Part shown: positions 37,548 to 53,003 of the stretch, piece by piece
Numbering within the stretch: position 1 is the first letter of the stretch
Layout of the letters: each line of letters opens with the position of its first letter
Assembly: GCA_035079385.1 (NCBI GenBank)
Contig: JAVHKY010000026.1
Location: forward strand, 2,003,501-2,067,500
DNA: 64,000 bases
Reading direction: 5' to 3'
DNA from: Aspidiotus rigidus
Taxonomy: Eukaryota; Arthropoda; Insecta; Hemiptera; Diaspididae
Program-made: the position numbers and the translations under genes
Notes under the pieces: model-generated
Database searches by the model: none
What the model was told of the DNA's origin: nothing
The model's input: only the letters and a program-made list of their open reading frames with translations

Positions 37548-37564
37548 GGTTAGGTTAGGTTAAG
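37548..37564 (+). repeat. TTAGG telomere-type tract, left flank of SART/TRAS-like copy 1
   Basis: GGTTAGGTTAGGTTAAG abuts the 5'-truncated retroelement. AACCTAA immediately precedes it, making a small head-to-head junction. Confidence 0.8.
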
Positions 37565-37588
37565 ACTCCACCTAGCTTTTGGACTTCA

Positions 37589-37870
37589 CAAGCACTCTCA
37601 GATCATGGCTGCCTCAGGTCATATCTGAAGCGAGTGAAGCCCAACGCACCCGAAGGATATGAACTCTGCCCAGCATGTGGACCCGGCTACCCGGAGACGG
37701 CCGAGCACGTGCTGACAGAGTGCATGCGCTTCACAGTCGGTCGACCAATGGACTGGGACAGACTCGAGGAGCACCACATACCATACCTCGAGGAGGTGAT
37801 GCTGAAGCTGTGGAAGACGGAGAACCCACACTTCCGCATCATCAACCCAGAGATGGATGTAAGACCCTAA
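37589..37870 (+). pseudogene. C-terminal end of R1-clade ORF2 with zinc knuckle
   Basis: About 93 codons ending in ...NPEMDVRP and a stop. They contain HGCLRSYLKRV followed by a C-x2-C...H...C knuckle (CPACG...EHVLTEC). The frame has no stop through to the TTAGG junction, so the loss of everything upstream is by 5' truncation at integration rather than later decay. Confidence 0.8.
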
Positions 37871-38024
37871 GGGCATTCACCAAAACCTCAAGACGCCATC
37901 GGGCCGCAGGATGTTCCTCAAGATGCCATCGGGCCGTAGCTGATTACCAACCAACCCAAGGACTCTGGACCTTAGATAAGTATCTAGCAATAGCTTGTAC
38001 TCACCACAGCGCACCCTGCTGAAG

Positions 38025-38490
38025 CGCCTAACTACTGGGATGGTAGCTATGTCCTGTAACCATGGGCGATAAGTGGAGTATTAGTCACGCAACAGCAGGA
38101 TCACTTCTTCTCATCTATTTCAGGATAAGAATAAGTTGTAAACGATCCATACCATAAATGTATACATGTTTTCATAACCACCCTCACACCGCAACCGGAT
38201 GCCCTACTACTGGGGAAGGCGGTTATCTCCCTGTAACCATCGACCAAAAGTGGAGTACTGGGCAATCCGCTGCGGACCAACACTTTACTTCTACTATTTC
38301 AGCTTAGAGTAAGATGTTAATTAACCCACATATGCAAATGTACATGTCTCACAACCACCATCACACCGCAATCGGCTGTCCTGTTACTGGGGAAGGCGGT
38401 TATCTCCCTGTAACCATCGACCAAAAGTGGAGTTCTGGACAAGCCCTGCGGAGCTAACCTTTCTTCTATTCCAGACATAGAGTAAGATTA
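38025..38490 (+). repeat. Three tandem units of about 180 bp in the retroelement 3' UTR
   Basis: Units begin near 38027, 38205 and 38382. Each has CTACTGGGG(A)AGG...CTCCCTGTAACCATCG.CC.AAAAGTGGAGT, then TATTTCAG.. and AGAGTAAGAT-type sequence, then CACACCGCAA. The last unit is shorter. Confidence 0.8.
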
Positions 38491-38933
38491 TAAACATCAC
38501 ATAATTATCACAATCGTAATATGTATGTAACACTTGGAATTGTAATTATTATTAGGCCACCTCTACCCCATATGTTTAGGGAACAGTAGAGGAGACCCCC
38601 CCGGTATTGTACCTCCCAACCAACATTTTTCTCCTCTCAGCCGCCCTGAGATCACTGTCTAGATCAATTCAAGGCGACTGGGAGGATGATTAATAGCCGA
38701 AGTATGAGGGGGAAACCCGTCCAGTGCATAAGTCATCACGACAAGTCTCTGCGGGCAACCCTCAAGTATGGAAGCACTTACTATAAATTACACTTAAGAT
38801 GATAAAACCCCTTGCAGAGAGCGATCTCGCTGCAAGGGCTAGGTTATAATATTGTCTTTACCGCGTAATATACTCGCCCCACCGAGGAAGTTCGGAATGG
38901 GGAACCCAAAAAAAAAAAAAAAAAAAAAAAAAA

Positions 38934-38946
38934 GGTTAGGTTAGGT
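38934..38946 (+). repeat. TTAGG tract between two SART/TRAS-like units
   Basis: GGTTAGGTTAGGT directly after the poly(A) of the unit to its left and directly before the unit at 38947. Confidence 0.85.
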
Positions 38947-40968
38947 CCCCCTCCGGGGGGCGCACTGGCGGGGACACAACTGTGTCCTGGAACTGGTGCG
39001 TCACCAAGTCTCACCACTGCCTTGCCGTGGCGAGGGGGCTTACGACTGGGAGAGGAAGCCATTGCTTTGGACAGCACGCGGTGGAAGCTGAAAAGCGGAA
39101 AGGCAAATAGTCGCTGTCACTCTCCAATATAGTCAACTAAAAGTGGTGTAGGCGAACTCCCCCCTCGAAGGATGTCAATCAGGGTCCTCCCCGCTGCTAC
39201 GTGGGAAGCAAGCAGTAACTGACACATCCTTAAGTCCAGCTGCTACCATACTTGTATGGTGAGGGGAGTCACTCCCTCGGGAATGACAAAGCAGCGGGCT
39301 CGCACAGACTTCTCCCTGTATACGTCACCCTCATATTTTAGCATCACTGTTCACCACTCTATCCTATCCTTCTTCTCTTTTCGCTAGGTTAAGACATCTT
39401 TCCTATCTCTCTCACTCTTCTAGCTCATGGCTGTCGACTTACGACAGGGTAACTGCACCACAGCAGGGGGTCCAGTATCGGGATTCCTACCGATCTCTTT
39501 GACCCTTCTTCTCTGTTTTCCATCCATGCTCTCTTGCATGCGTAAACCACCCCTCGCAGTACTGCCGGTAACTGGGGTTACGTACTGCTGAGCCTTGTAC
39601 CCACTGAAGGATAATCGCAGGCCTTCACGTCCAACGGGTGGGTTGGGTTACGTACTGCCCTGCCTAGCACATCTGGATATGGGTAGGTGGTCCAGCCTTC
39701 ACGTCCTGGCTGCTGGCTGCACACTCATGCGAGATCCTGAACCTAGCCTAACATATACCTCCAATCCATATCTGACTAACGTTAGACTTCTATAAACCTC
39801 CTCCACTACAATTGTCCTCGGACAAGTAGAGGAGCCTCTGGACATTGTTCCTACTAATCCACACCTCTTCCCTGAAGATGACGCTGAAATGTGATGGGAA
39901 AACCCTGTACAGGTAATCCCAGATCATGGAAGCAACCCCTCTCTACTACCATCAGCGGAAGCAGAGAGGCCTCCGGAATACCATACCTATTCCCACCAAA
40001 CCACACCTTCACTCGGCCTAATCAGCCGAGGAAGACTCCATCAACCACATCTGTCCTTTCAAGACAGATGCAGAAGTGCAATAGGGAAACCCATCTGCGG
40101 GTGACCCTTGACCATGGAAGCAAACCCCTCATCTTCCTCTACCTCCCACACCAGGGATGAGTAGACGGATTGGGAACATCATTCCCACCCTAGTAATAGT
40201 AGTAGTACTATCATTATTGTAATTATTATTATTATTACCTACTTTTAGGCCTTTACCCTTACCAGTTAGTTTATCTACACACTCGCCAACCATCAGTTGA
40301 CGACCTCCAAACCACACCTTCTTCACCCCCGAAGAAGTCGCTGATGCGCGTCAGGATCTGCCCTGTCCGCAGAAGCGTACCCCTCTCTACTTCCTTTCAG
40401 GGAACTAGTCAAGTAGAGAGCCTCGGAACACTGTTTCCCACTAACCACACAGCCTCACAGGGAACGCCGAAGTGTGATGAGGGGAACCCGTCCAGTGCAA
40501 AAGCCAACTACGGTAAGTCTCTGCGGGCAAGCCCCTCTGATCACTGAAGCAAACACCACACAAACCACTCAAGACACTCATCGTCTTACAGATCAGACAA
40601 GTACTGCGTGCGTTACTTCCGATACGGTTATCTGCAATGCAGGCCTTCACGTCCAGTTCTGTGGGAGGAACCGGGTTACGTACTGTCCTGCTTGTCACCT
40701 CCTTAAGCATAAGTAACAAACGCAAGTACGGACTGCTATCGCGTCAAGTATTCTCCGGTGCCTGACTGGGTTACGTACCGTCCAATGCTGTCCCTTATTT
40801 ATTGACATTAGCAGGCATTCACGTCCAATCAGGGGTAGTGACTGATTGGGTTACGTACTGTCCCGCCTCTGTCCCCCCCCCCTAGGCTGATGAATACGCG
40901 ATATCTCTCCACGTCTCGATCAACTACCAACTCGCCTCTCGCGAGGAACCCAAACCCCCCCCAAAAAA
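38947..40968 (+). mobile_element. Second SART/TRAS-like unit, without ORFs
   Basis: Bounded by TTAGG tracts on both sides and ending in CCCCCCCCAAAAAAAA. The left part (CCTCCGGGGGGCGC, GCCTTGCCGTGGCGAGG) is GC-rich and looks like a 5' untranslated region. The right part shares modules with the first unit, for example AACCCGTCCAGTGCA...AAGTCTCTGCGGGCAA. It also repeats CCTTCACGTCC...GGGTTACGTACTG several times (about 39620, 39680, 40640 and 40810). I find no reverse transcriptase or Gag frame. It could be an internally deleted, non-autonomous derivative or a different element's untranslated region. Confidence 0.55.
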
Positions 40969-40969
40969 A

Positions 40970-40986
40970 AGGTTAGGTTAGGTTAC
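40970..40986 (+). repeat. TTAGG tract at the right end of the tandem retroelements
   Basis: GGTTAGGTTAGGTTACGG after the A tract of the second unit. Confidence 0.85.
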
Positions 40987-41424
40987 GGGACTTAGAAGAA
41001 TTTCGAGTCTCGAGCTATATTTGATAGGAGGGGGACTTGGAAGAATTTCAAGTCTCGAGCTATATATAATAGGGGGGGGGGACTTGGAAGAATTTTGACT
41101 TTCGAGCTACCGTCCGCCGTCCAACCAAAAACTTGGAAAAATTTTGAGACTCGAGCTATATATGATACAAGGAGGACTTAGAAGAATTTCAAGTCTTGAG
41201 ATATATATGATAGGAGGGGGTCTTGGAAGAATCGTGACTTTCGAGCTATATATGATAGGAGGGGGACTTGGAAGAATTTAAAGTCTCGAGCTATATATGA
41301 CAGGAGGGGGACTTAGAAGAATTTCAAGTCTCGAGCTATGTATAATAGAGGGGGGGGGGGGGACTTGGAAGAATTTTGACTTTCGAGCTACCGTCCGCCG
41401 TCCAACCAAAAACTTGGAAAAATT
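40987..41424 (+). repeat. Minisatellite-bearing family, older copy (left part)
   Basis: Eight or more units related to the 45-bp motif but of a distinct subtype (GGACTTGGAAGAATTTC.AGTCTCGAG). CCGTCCGCCGTCCAACC occurs twice (about 41110 and 41391). It continues at 42707-42840 beyond the inserted copy B. Confidence 0.75.
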
Positions 41425-42700
41425 ACGGCTTCCTTAACGAAGTTAAACGAGGAACGCAGGGAACCTGTTTTATGATTCGAATGAGATTTGGTATTGAAAA
41501 TTCAAGGAAGCCTAGATCATATATAGCTCGAGAGTCGAAATTTTTCCAAGTCCCCCTTCTATCATATATAGCTCGAGAGTCGAAATTTTTCTAAGTCCCT
41601 CTCCTATCATATATGGCTCCAGAGTCGAAATTTTTCTAAGTCCCCGTTCTATCATATATGGCTCGAGAGTCGAAATTTTTCTAAGTCCCCCTTCTATCAT
41701 ATATGGCTCGAGAGTCGAAATTTTTCTAAGTCCCTCTTCTATCATATATAGCTCGAGAGTCGAAATTTTTCTAAGTCCCCCTTCTATCATATATGGCTCG
41801 AGAGTCGAAATTTTTCTAAGTCCCTCTTCTATCATATATAGCTCGAGAGTCGAAATTTTTCTAAGTCCCCCTTCTATCATATATGGCTCGAGAGTCGAAA
41901 TTTTTCTAAGTCCCTCTTCTATCATATATAGCTCGAGAGTCGAAATTTTTCTAAGTCCCCCTTCTATCATATATGGCTCGAGAGTCGAAATTTTTCTAAG
42001 TCCCTCTTCTATCATATGTAGCTCGAGAGTCGAAATTTTTCTAAGTCCCCCTTCTATCATATATGGCTCGAGAGTCGAAATTTTTCTAAGTTCCCCTCCT
42101 ATCATATATAGCTCGAGAGTCGAAAGTCCCTCTCCTATCATATATGGCTCGAGAGTCGAAATTTTTCCAAGTCCCCCTTCTATCATATATGGCTCGAGAG
42201 TCGAAATTTTTCTAAGTCCCTCTTCTATCATATATAGCTCGAGAGTCGAAATTTTTCTAAGTCCCCCTTCTATCATATATAGCTCGAGAGTCGAAATTTT
42301 TCCAAGTCCCTCTTCTATCATATATAGCTCGAGAGTCGAAATTTTTCCAAGTCCCCCTCCTATCATCTATAGCTCGAGAGACGACATTTTTTCTAAGTCC
42401 CCCTCCTATCATATATAGCTCGAGAGTCAAAATTTTTCCAAGTCCCTCTCCTATCATATATGGCTCGAGAGTCGAAATTTTTCTAAGTTCCCCTCCTATC
42501 GTCTATAGCTCGAGAGTCGAAATTTTTTCTAAGTCCCCCTCCTATCATATATAGCTTGAGAGTCGAAATTTTTCTAAGTCCCTCTCCTATCATATATGGC
42601 TCGAGGGTCGAAATTTTTCTAAGTTTTTCGCTGGACGGCGGACGGCGCACGGCGGACGCCAGATTTCTCAAATAGCCCCCCATAAAACAGGTTCCCTGTT
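41425..42700 (+). mobile_element. Minisatellite-bearing repeat element, copy B, with 6-bp target duplication
   Basis: A 1,276-bp unit starts ACGGCTTCCTTAACGAAG and ends GGTTCCCTGTT. AAAATT flanks both sides (41419-41424 and 42701-42706). It is inserted in an older copy of a related repeat whose uninterrupted form is visible near 41135 (GGAAAAATTTTGAGACTCG). Order: a 5' hairpin-forming segment (GGCTTCCTT at 41427, AAGGAAGCC at 41503), CAGGGAACCTGTTTTAT, about 24 minisatellite units, a GGACGGCGGACGGCGCACGG tract, then ATAAAACAGGTTCCCTG. The parts match copy A (10098-10758) but with about twice as many units. No protein is encoded by design; the 284-codon frame is the repeat read in one phase. 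Confidence 0.8.
41512..42615 (-). repeat. 45-bp minisatellite array, about 24 units
   Basis: Units of GCTCGAGAGTCGAAATTTTT plus CTAAGTCCCCCTTCTATCAT plus ATATG at a 45-bp period. Two alternating subtypes (CCCCCTTCT...ATATGG and CCCTCTTCT...ATATAG) produce a 90-bp higher-order repeat over about 41640-42060. One unit near 42125 has lost about 15-20 bp. Confidence 0.9.
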
Positions 42701-42706
42701 AAAATT

Positions 42707-42840
42707 TTGAGACTCGAGATATATATGATAGGAGGGGGACTTGGAAGAATTTCGAGCCTCGAACTATGTATGACAGGAGGGGGACTTGGAAGAATTGTGA
42801 CTTCCGAGCTATAAATGATAGGAGGGAATGTAGAATGATA
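42707..42840 (+). repeat. Minisatellite-bearing family, older copy (right part)
   Basis: Continues the 40987-41424 copy after the insertion of copy B, with TTTTGAGACTCGAG and GGAGGGGGACTTGGAAGAATT units. Confidence 0.75.
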
Positions 42841-48790
<5,950 letters not shown>

Positions 48791-48955
48791 TTATACTTTT
48801 TTTCTCGCATTTGATAACATGATACGTTTGGTTCTTTGGTTACGATATAGTATAATAATACTTAAGATCACAGACAGGGTATACGTGAAAATCACAGCGT
48901 ACTCGGACGGCAAAGCACAGGTTTCGAGAACATACTTATGCGGAGTGAAGACAGC
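48791..48955 (-). CDS. MPPE1: MPPE1 coding exon 9
   Basis: 54 codons and TAA. The exon starts AVFTPHKYVLETCALPSEY and continues into a membrane helix and the basic end ARKKV. Acceptor CTGCAG. Confidence 0.9.
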   Translation of the reverse strand, partial: AVFTPHKYVLETCALPSEYAVIFTYTLSVILSIIILYRNQRTKRIMLSNARKKV

Positions 48956-50044
48956 CTGCAGAAAGAATAAAAAAGATCTATTATTAATATATTCGAACAT
49001 ACATCGGATTTTCGTCGTGCAACGTTAAATAAATGACGGCAATTTTCACATGGAAACACGAGTTTGTGAAATAATTCAAAACAAATTGAAGTGAGTAATT
49101 TCAAGAAAATATAGGTGAGTATTTTGTTTCCGTGACGAGTTTTCTGTCCTATATTGCTGATTTTATGCCCACAATACAAATCAACTTTCAAGCAGGCTCC
49201 TTCTCTCTTCTTATTACAACATTACTCGACCTCATCAAAATTTATCAAACTATCATTTAGTTTTCTGATCATAATAGAAGACAGCCATTCTACACTTAAT
49301 GGTTCATACTTCCGTTAATTGTGTTGAGCTATGAAGGAAAATCAAATTGAACTAGTCGTATTCTTCTTTAATAATTCGTCCGCAATATTCAACCTTTTTA
49401 ATCCCCGATCATGAGACGTAATACTGAGCAAAATATACAGCGTACCAAAATAAAACTGGGGTTAGGTTTATTCCGCCAATTGAAAGATGGAATGGTGTAT
49501 TCTGGAATGTCAGGTTTGTGAAATGTTTCACAACTGTGGTGCGTATGACCAGTAAATATAACGCGAGGGTGCAATTTATTCAACACCTACGAGAAAAAAA
49601 AGAAAAATACAATAACAGTACCTAGATAATTGTCACTGAAATACGAATAATTCCATAGCAATGATCAACTTACATAATCTGTGGCGTCCTTCGATAGACA
49701 ATCCCATTTCTCTTTGAATCGAGCTTGTTTTTCGTGATTGGGAGCTGCACTCCATCCAGAACAATGAGAGTCATTTTCACGGTACAGGGGGAAATGCTAC
49801 ATAGAGAAATTATGCTTGAAATGAATTGATACGACTATTCATATTTTTACCGAGAGGTTGATATATTATACTATTACCATTAGAATGATAGGACGGCTAT
49901 AAAACTCGAATTTTTGATTTTGAAAACATTTCATAGTTCCGTTGGAGCAACGAAATTTATCTAAACAAAAATAGGCTCATTAATTAAGAAGATTTTTTAA
50001 TTATGAGGATAGGTAGATTACTTACACACATTCTCCTACCTTCA

Positions 50045-50100
<56 letters not shown>

Positions 50101-52164
50101 TTTCTCAGAATATAAACTCTTGGAACAAAAATTTGTATTTAGTTTCGAAATTTATAGAAACCTGTTCATCTAAAAAGTACGTCGTTAACGAAAAGCGATT
50201 CAAAGGAAGAAGAAAATACGAAAGTATATTGGCAAATAATCGCATTCTGATTCACGGGTTAATTGAGTTATTTGATAGATGAAAAAATTAAAAAATGATA
50301 AAAAATTGAATGGTCCATATTTCGAACTTTCGACTTGTTTGGTTTCGACAAATCAATTAGGTATAAACGTATAATATAATCAATTCGATCAAGTATTTTC
50401 ATTACAATGAGACAAAATTATTTGAGATTACTCCAAATTGTTACTATCTCATCTTTCTCATTTTATGTAATGCATATATCTCATACTAACCGCTTAGCAT
50501 CTGAATCTCCCTCTCAGTACGTCTGCAAATGTTACAACCATCTTTTTCCAGTGCCATACTATTGATAAGAACAAAGTGATTATTCTTTTTCGTAATTAAA
50601 GAGGTGACATTCATCGTTTGTTTAAACCGGTTCTCAAGGTACGGGTGCATACTATGTAAATTAGAAAAAAATGCTAGAATTAATTTCTTCTCATTTTCAA
50701 GCAGAAGCTATCGGTACTCAACTCATGATCCGTACTCTTTTTTCGTGACAGAAATTCTATCCATATGTTCCCCTCACGTTTGTAATCAAATGAAAGAATC
50801 TAAAGAGTACGAGAGTTTATGTATTTGCTTTACGGTTAAATGATTTCTTACGCATAGTGAAATCCGATATCGTGATTTCCCGCGACAACGTATAGTTTAC
50901 GAGATTTGTCAACATGAAAGAGTTCTTTAAACGTTTGCACATAGGTTGAATAGATTTCATCTGGACTAAAGCTGGCCTCATCGAAAATGTCACCTAAGAC
51001 AGACAAACAAGTGATGAAGGTGAAATTATCAACATTCTTTTCCATTTCTTCGGAAGAATGAATTCGTTTGGTTTAAGGACGCCTCGTTGCGACGGTACTC
51101 AATCTAATTCTCAATTTTTCAAATGTTTCACCATCAACGCATCTTGATGAGAGGGAAAAATTTACAAAGGGGAAAGAAGGGGTTTAAAAATCATGTCACT
51201 TGTCCAATGGGCTGTCAAAATTCCGAATTATTCGACAACACCTGACTGATGCAAGATACTAGATTATTTTTGCTATCCACTTGAAATACCTTTATGATCG
51301 ACTGATCAAGTACCACTGCTGCATTGTATCTAATCATAGCGCTTTATAAAATAAAACAAAAGTTCGTCCAGAGGAAAAACAAAAACTCCCATCGGTCAAT
51401 ATACTTAGTAAAGATATAGTCATCAAAATTAACTGATCTATGTTAATCAAGTTGAAGAACTTACCAAGAATGAAAACAATCTCAGGATCATATAATTGCA
51501 TTAGAGTGCGAAATGAACGATACATCTGCCATTCTCTGGAATACAAGTTGAATTAATCCAAAAAAATAGTGACGTTATTCTTTTTCTTCTGACGAAACAC
51601 TTTATTCCTCAAGATTACACCTAAGGTTGGACGAAACTTTTTAAAAAAGACCCAAAAAGGACGAGCTTCAATAAACTCTTTTTCAAAATTTTAAGATATT
51701 TCTAAATGAAATACAAGCCAGCTCAACTCGCATTATTTATATCAATGGGTTGAGCACCATCTTCAGTAGCAATAATTCCGATGAACAACATGTATCACAT
51801 TTCGTGAAAAGATGAGATCGTAAAATGATATGCACCTTCTTAATTTATCGAACCAGTGCCCCTTGCGTATTCCAAGTAAATGAGTATCGGCTATCAAAGC
51901 CACTTTCAACTCATCAGATTCGGACAAACGAGAGGTGTTTTCAGTTCCAATATCATCAGGCGTAGAAGGCCAAGAGCACTAAAACACGAAAAAATGACTT
52001 TATCCAGCGAAGAAGATGATCCTAACAATACTAGAGAAAGAATTTACCTGATAGAGGACTAGATAGTAGATGAGATACTCGCAAAATAAAATGGAAAATA
52101 TTAAAACGATAAAAACTAGAATTGATGCTGGCAAATACATTGGCCACCCTGTACGGCTAACCAT
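48791..52164 (-). CDS. MPPE1: Metallophosphoesterase 1 (PGAP5-like), nine coding exons, 381 residues
   Basis: MPPE1/PGAP5 is an ER-exit/Golgi phosphoesterase that removes a side-chain ethanolamine phosphate from GPI anchors so GPI proteins can leave the ER. Exons (minus strand): 52048-52164, 51836-51978, 51465-51535, 50852-50993, 50491-50651, 49878-49960, 49674-49796, 49446-49586, 48791-48955. All introns are GT-AG and phases join to 381 codons plus stop. The protein has an N-terminal membrane segment (residues about 10-37, ending EYLIYYLVLYQ then CSWP, a family signature). The calcineurin-like metal ligands are present: ADTH, LGDIFDE, AGNHD, a lone histidine in HFPLYR, and GHTHH. A second membrane helix (about residues 345-365) is followed by the basic tail NARKKV, similar to a dibasic ER-retrieval signal. 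Length matches the family. It is divergent from the SOCS gene, whose start is 840 bp away. Confidence 0.93.
49446..49586 (-). CDS. MPPE1: MPPE1 coding exon 8
   Basis: 47 codons with FTGHTHHSCE, the last metal-binding motif, and the conserved YTIPSFNWRNKPNPSF block. Confidence 0.92.
49674..49796 (-). CDS. MPPE1: MPPE1 coding exon 7
   Basis: 41 codons starting HFPLYRENDSHCSGW; the histidine is a predicted metal ligand. Donor TAT/GTAAGT. Confidence 0.9.
49878..49960 (-). CDS. MPPE1: MPPE1 coding exon 6
   Basis: 83 nt encoding DKFRCSNGTMKC and ending YSRPIILM. The phase returns to 0 before HFPLYR. Confidence 0.85.
50046..50101. repeat. ATT trinucleotide microsatellite in MPPE1 intron 5
   Basis: About 18 uninterrupted ATT units. 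Confidence 0.95.
50491..50651 (-). CDS. MPPE1: MPPE1 coding exon 5
   Basis: 161 nt encoding MHPYLENRFK, then FVLINSMALEKDGCNICR, a family-typical segment with two cysteines. Confidence 0.9.
50852..50993 (-). CDS. MPPE1: MPPE1 coding exon 4
   Basis: Carries GDIFDE and the VVAGNHDIGFHY block, motifs II and III of the metallophosphatase fold. Donor after TATGC, phase 2. Confidence 0.9.
51465..51535 (-). CDS. MPPE1: MPPE1 coding exon 3
   Basis: 71 nt encoding EWQMYRSFRTLMQLYDPEIV, then FIL and the first base of the GD motif. Donor TTG/GTAAGT. Confidence 0.9.
51836..51978 (-). CDS. MPPE1: MPPE1 coding exon 2
   Basis: Begins CSWPSTPDD after a TTTTAG acceptor and contains the first metal-binding motif, LIADTHLLG. 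The donor is AAG/GTGCAT, phase 2. Confidence 0.9.
52048..52164 (-). CDS. MPPE1: MPPE1 coding exon 1
   Basis: 39 codons from MVSRTGWPMY to the membrane segment ending VLYQ. The donor CAG/GTAAAT follows. Confidence 0.88.
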
Positions 52165-53003
52165 GTAGAGTCAGGTCAACGAATAAAAGGAACATTTCGA
52201 ACAAATTTTAAGTACAAAATTTAAGAGAAATATTATTATTTCTTAACAGTTTGCATTGTTGTGAGGCCGCAGCAGCTGATTAACGCTTCTATAAGCTGAC
52301 TGATAAGAATGATAATCACTAATCCTTACTAATCAGGCTCTCATCATACGCATAACAACGATCAGTGTAATGAGACTTCTTTCAGCCTCCATTACTCGAT
52401 ATGAAAAGCCCTATTCTCCTAATAGTAGTTCTGCAGATGAGATGCGTCAATTTAAATAACGATCAATCCAATCCAAAACTCTGTCTCATCGTCAACAGAA
52501 AAGCTGACATCTGGCGGACTTTTGGAGAACATGAACAGGTTGTGTAACACTTTTTCTATTTTTCTGTATCACCTTGTCAGCAGGGCAGACGATTTTCGAC
52601 TTTTTTTTGTTTGCGTTCTTATTATGAGTCATAAATGTAAGTGAAAGATGAAAATGAATCTTCATTCGATTTATTCTTCTTAAAATGATCATTTTCAAAG
52701 TCGCTAGCAAGTATAATTTTGTTTTCTCATCCGTATCCAGTCGTTATTACCAATTCATGTTATAAGGTTCACAAACTACGGATTGCGTATGATCTCATGG
52801 TATTACTTTCACTACTTATGGCTCGTGCTAATAACTTGTAATATTTCATGAAGATATTTCGGTAAAGTCTCGTGTAGTTGTCGTAATACTGTTGAAGATT
52901 ACGAATTGTTCTTCGTAATTTATTTCTGCTGTGTGACCATGTATCGTAATTCACTCAATGATATCGAAAAATCACTGCCATTTTGGCGTGACACTTTTCG
53001 TAA
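52165..53003. promoter_or_regulatory. Divergent intergenic region between MPPE1 and SOCS5
   Basis: 839 bp separate the two start codons, so both promoters must lie here unless upstream non-coding exons exist. I see no clear TATA box or known operator. Small minus-strand frames here (52492-52710, 52769-52954) lack domain signatures. Confidence 0.5.

Larger units (their letters stand above)
37567..38933 (+). mobile_element. SART/TRAS-like non-LTR retrotransposon, 5'-truncated, flanked by TTAGG repeats
   Basis: The reading frame is open from the TTAGG tract at its left edge: LSDHGCLRSYLKRV, then a C-terminal zinc knuckle CPACGPGYPETAEHVLTEC, then a stop at 37868-37870. R1-clade elements, which include the telomere-specific SART and TRAS families, end in this way and lack RNase H. 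After the stop comes a roughly 1-kb 3' untranslated region with three tandem units of about 180 bp, then an A tract at about 38907-38933. GGTTAGGTTAGGT follows at once. Insertion into TTAGG on both sides is what telomere-repeat-specific elements do. That specificity is inferred from the junctions. Confidence 0.75.

Noticed and set aside
41512..42366. 284-codon open frame of repeated MIEGGLRKISTLELY units
   Set aside because: It is the 45-bp minisatellite read in one phase. The period is a multiple of three, so the frame stays open by arithmetic, and there is no unique sequence, conserved start context or non-repeat domain.
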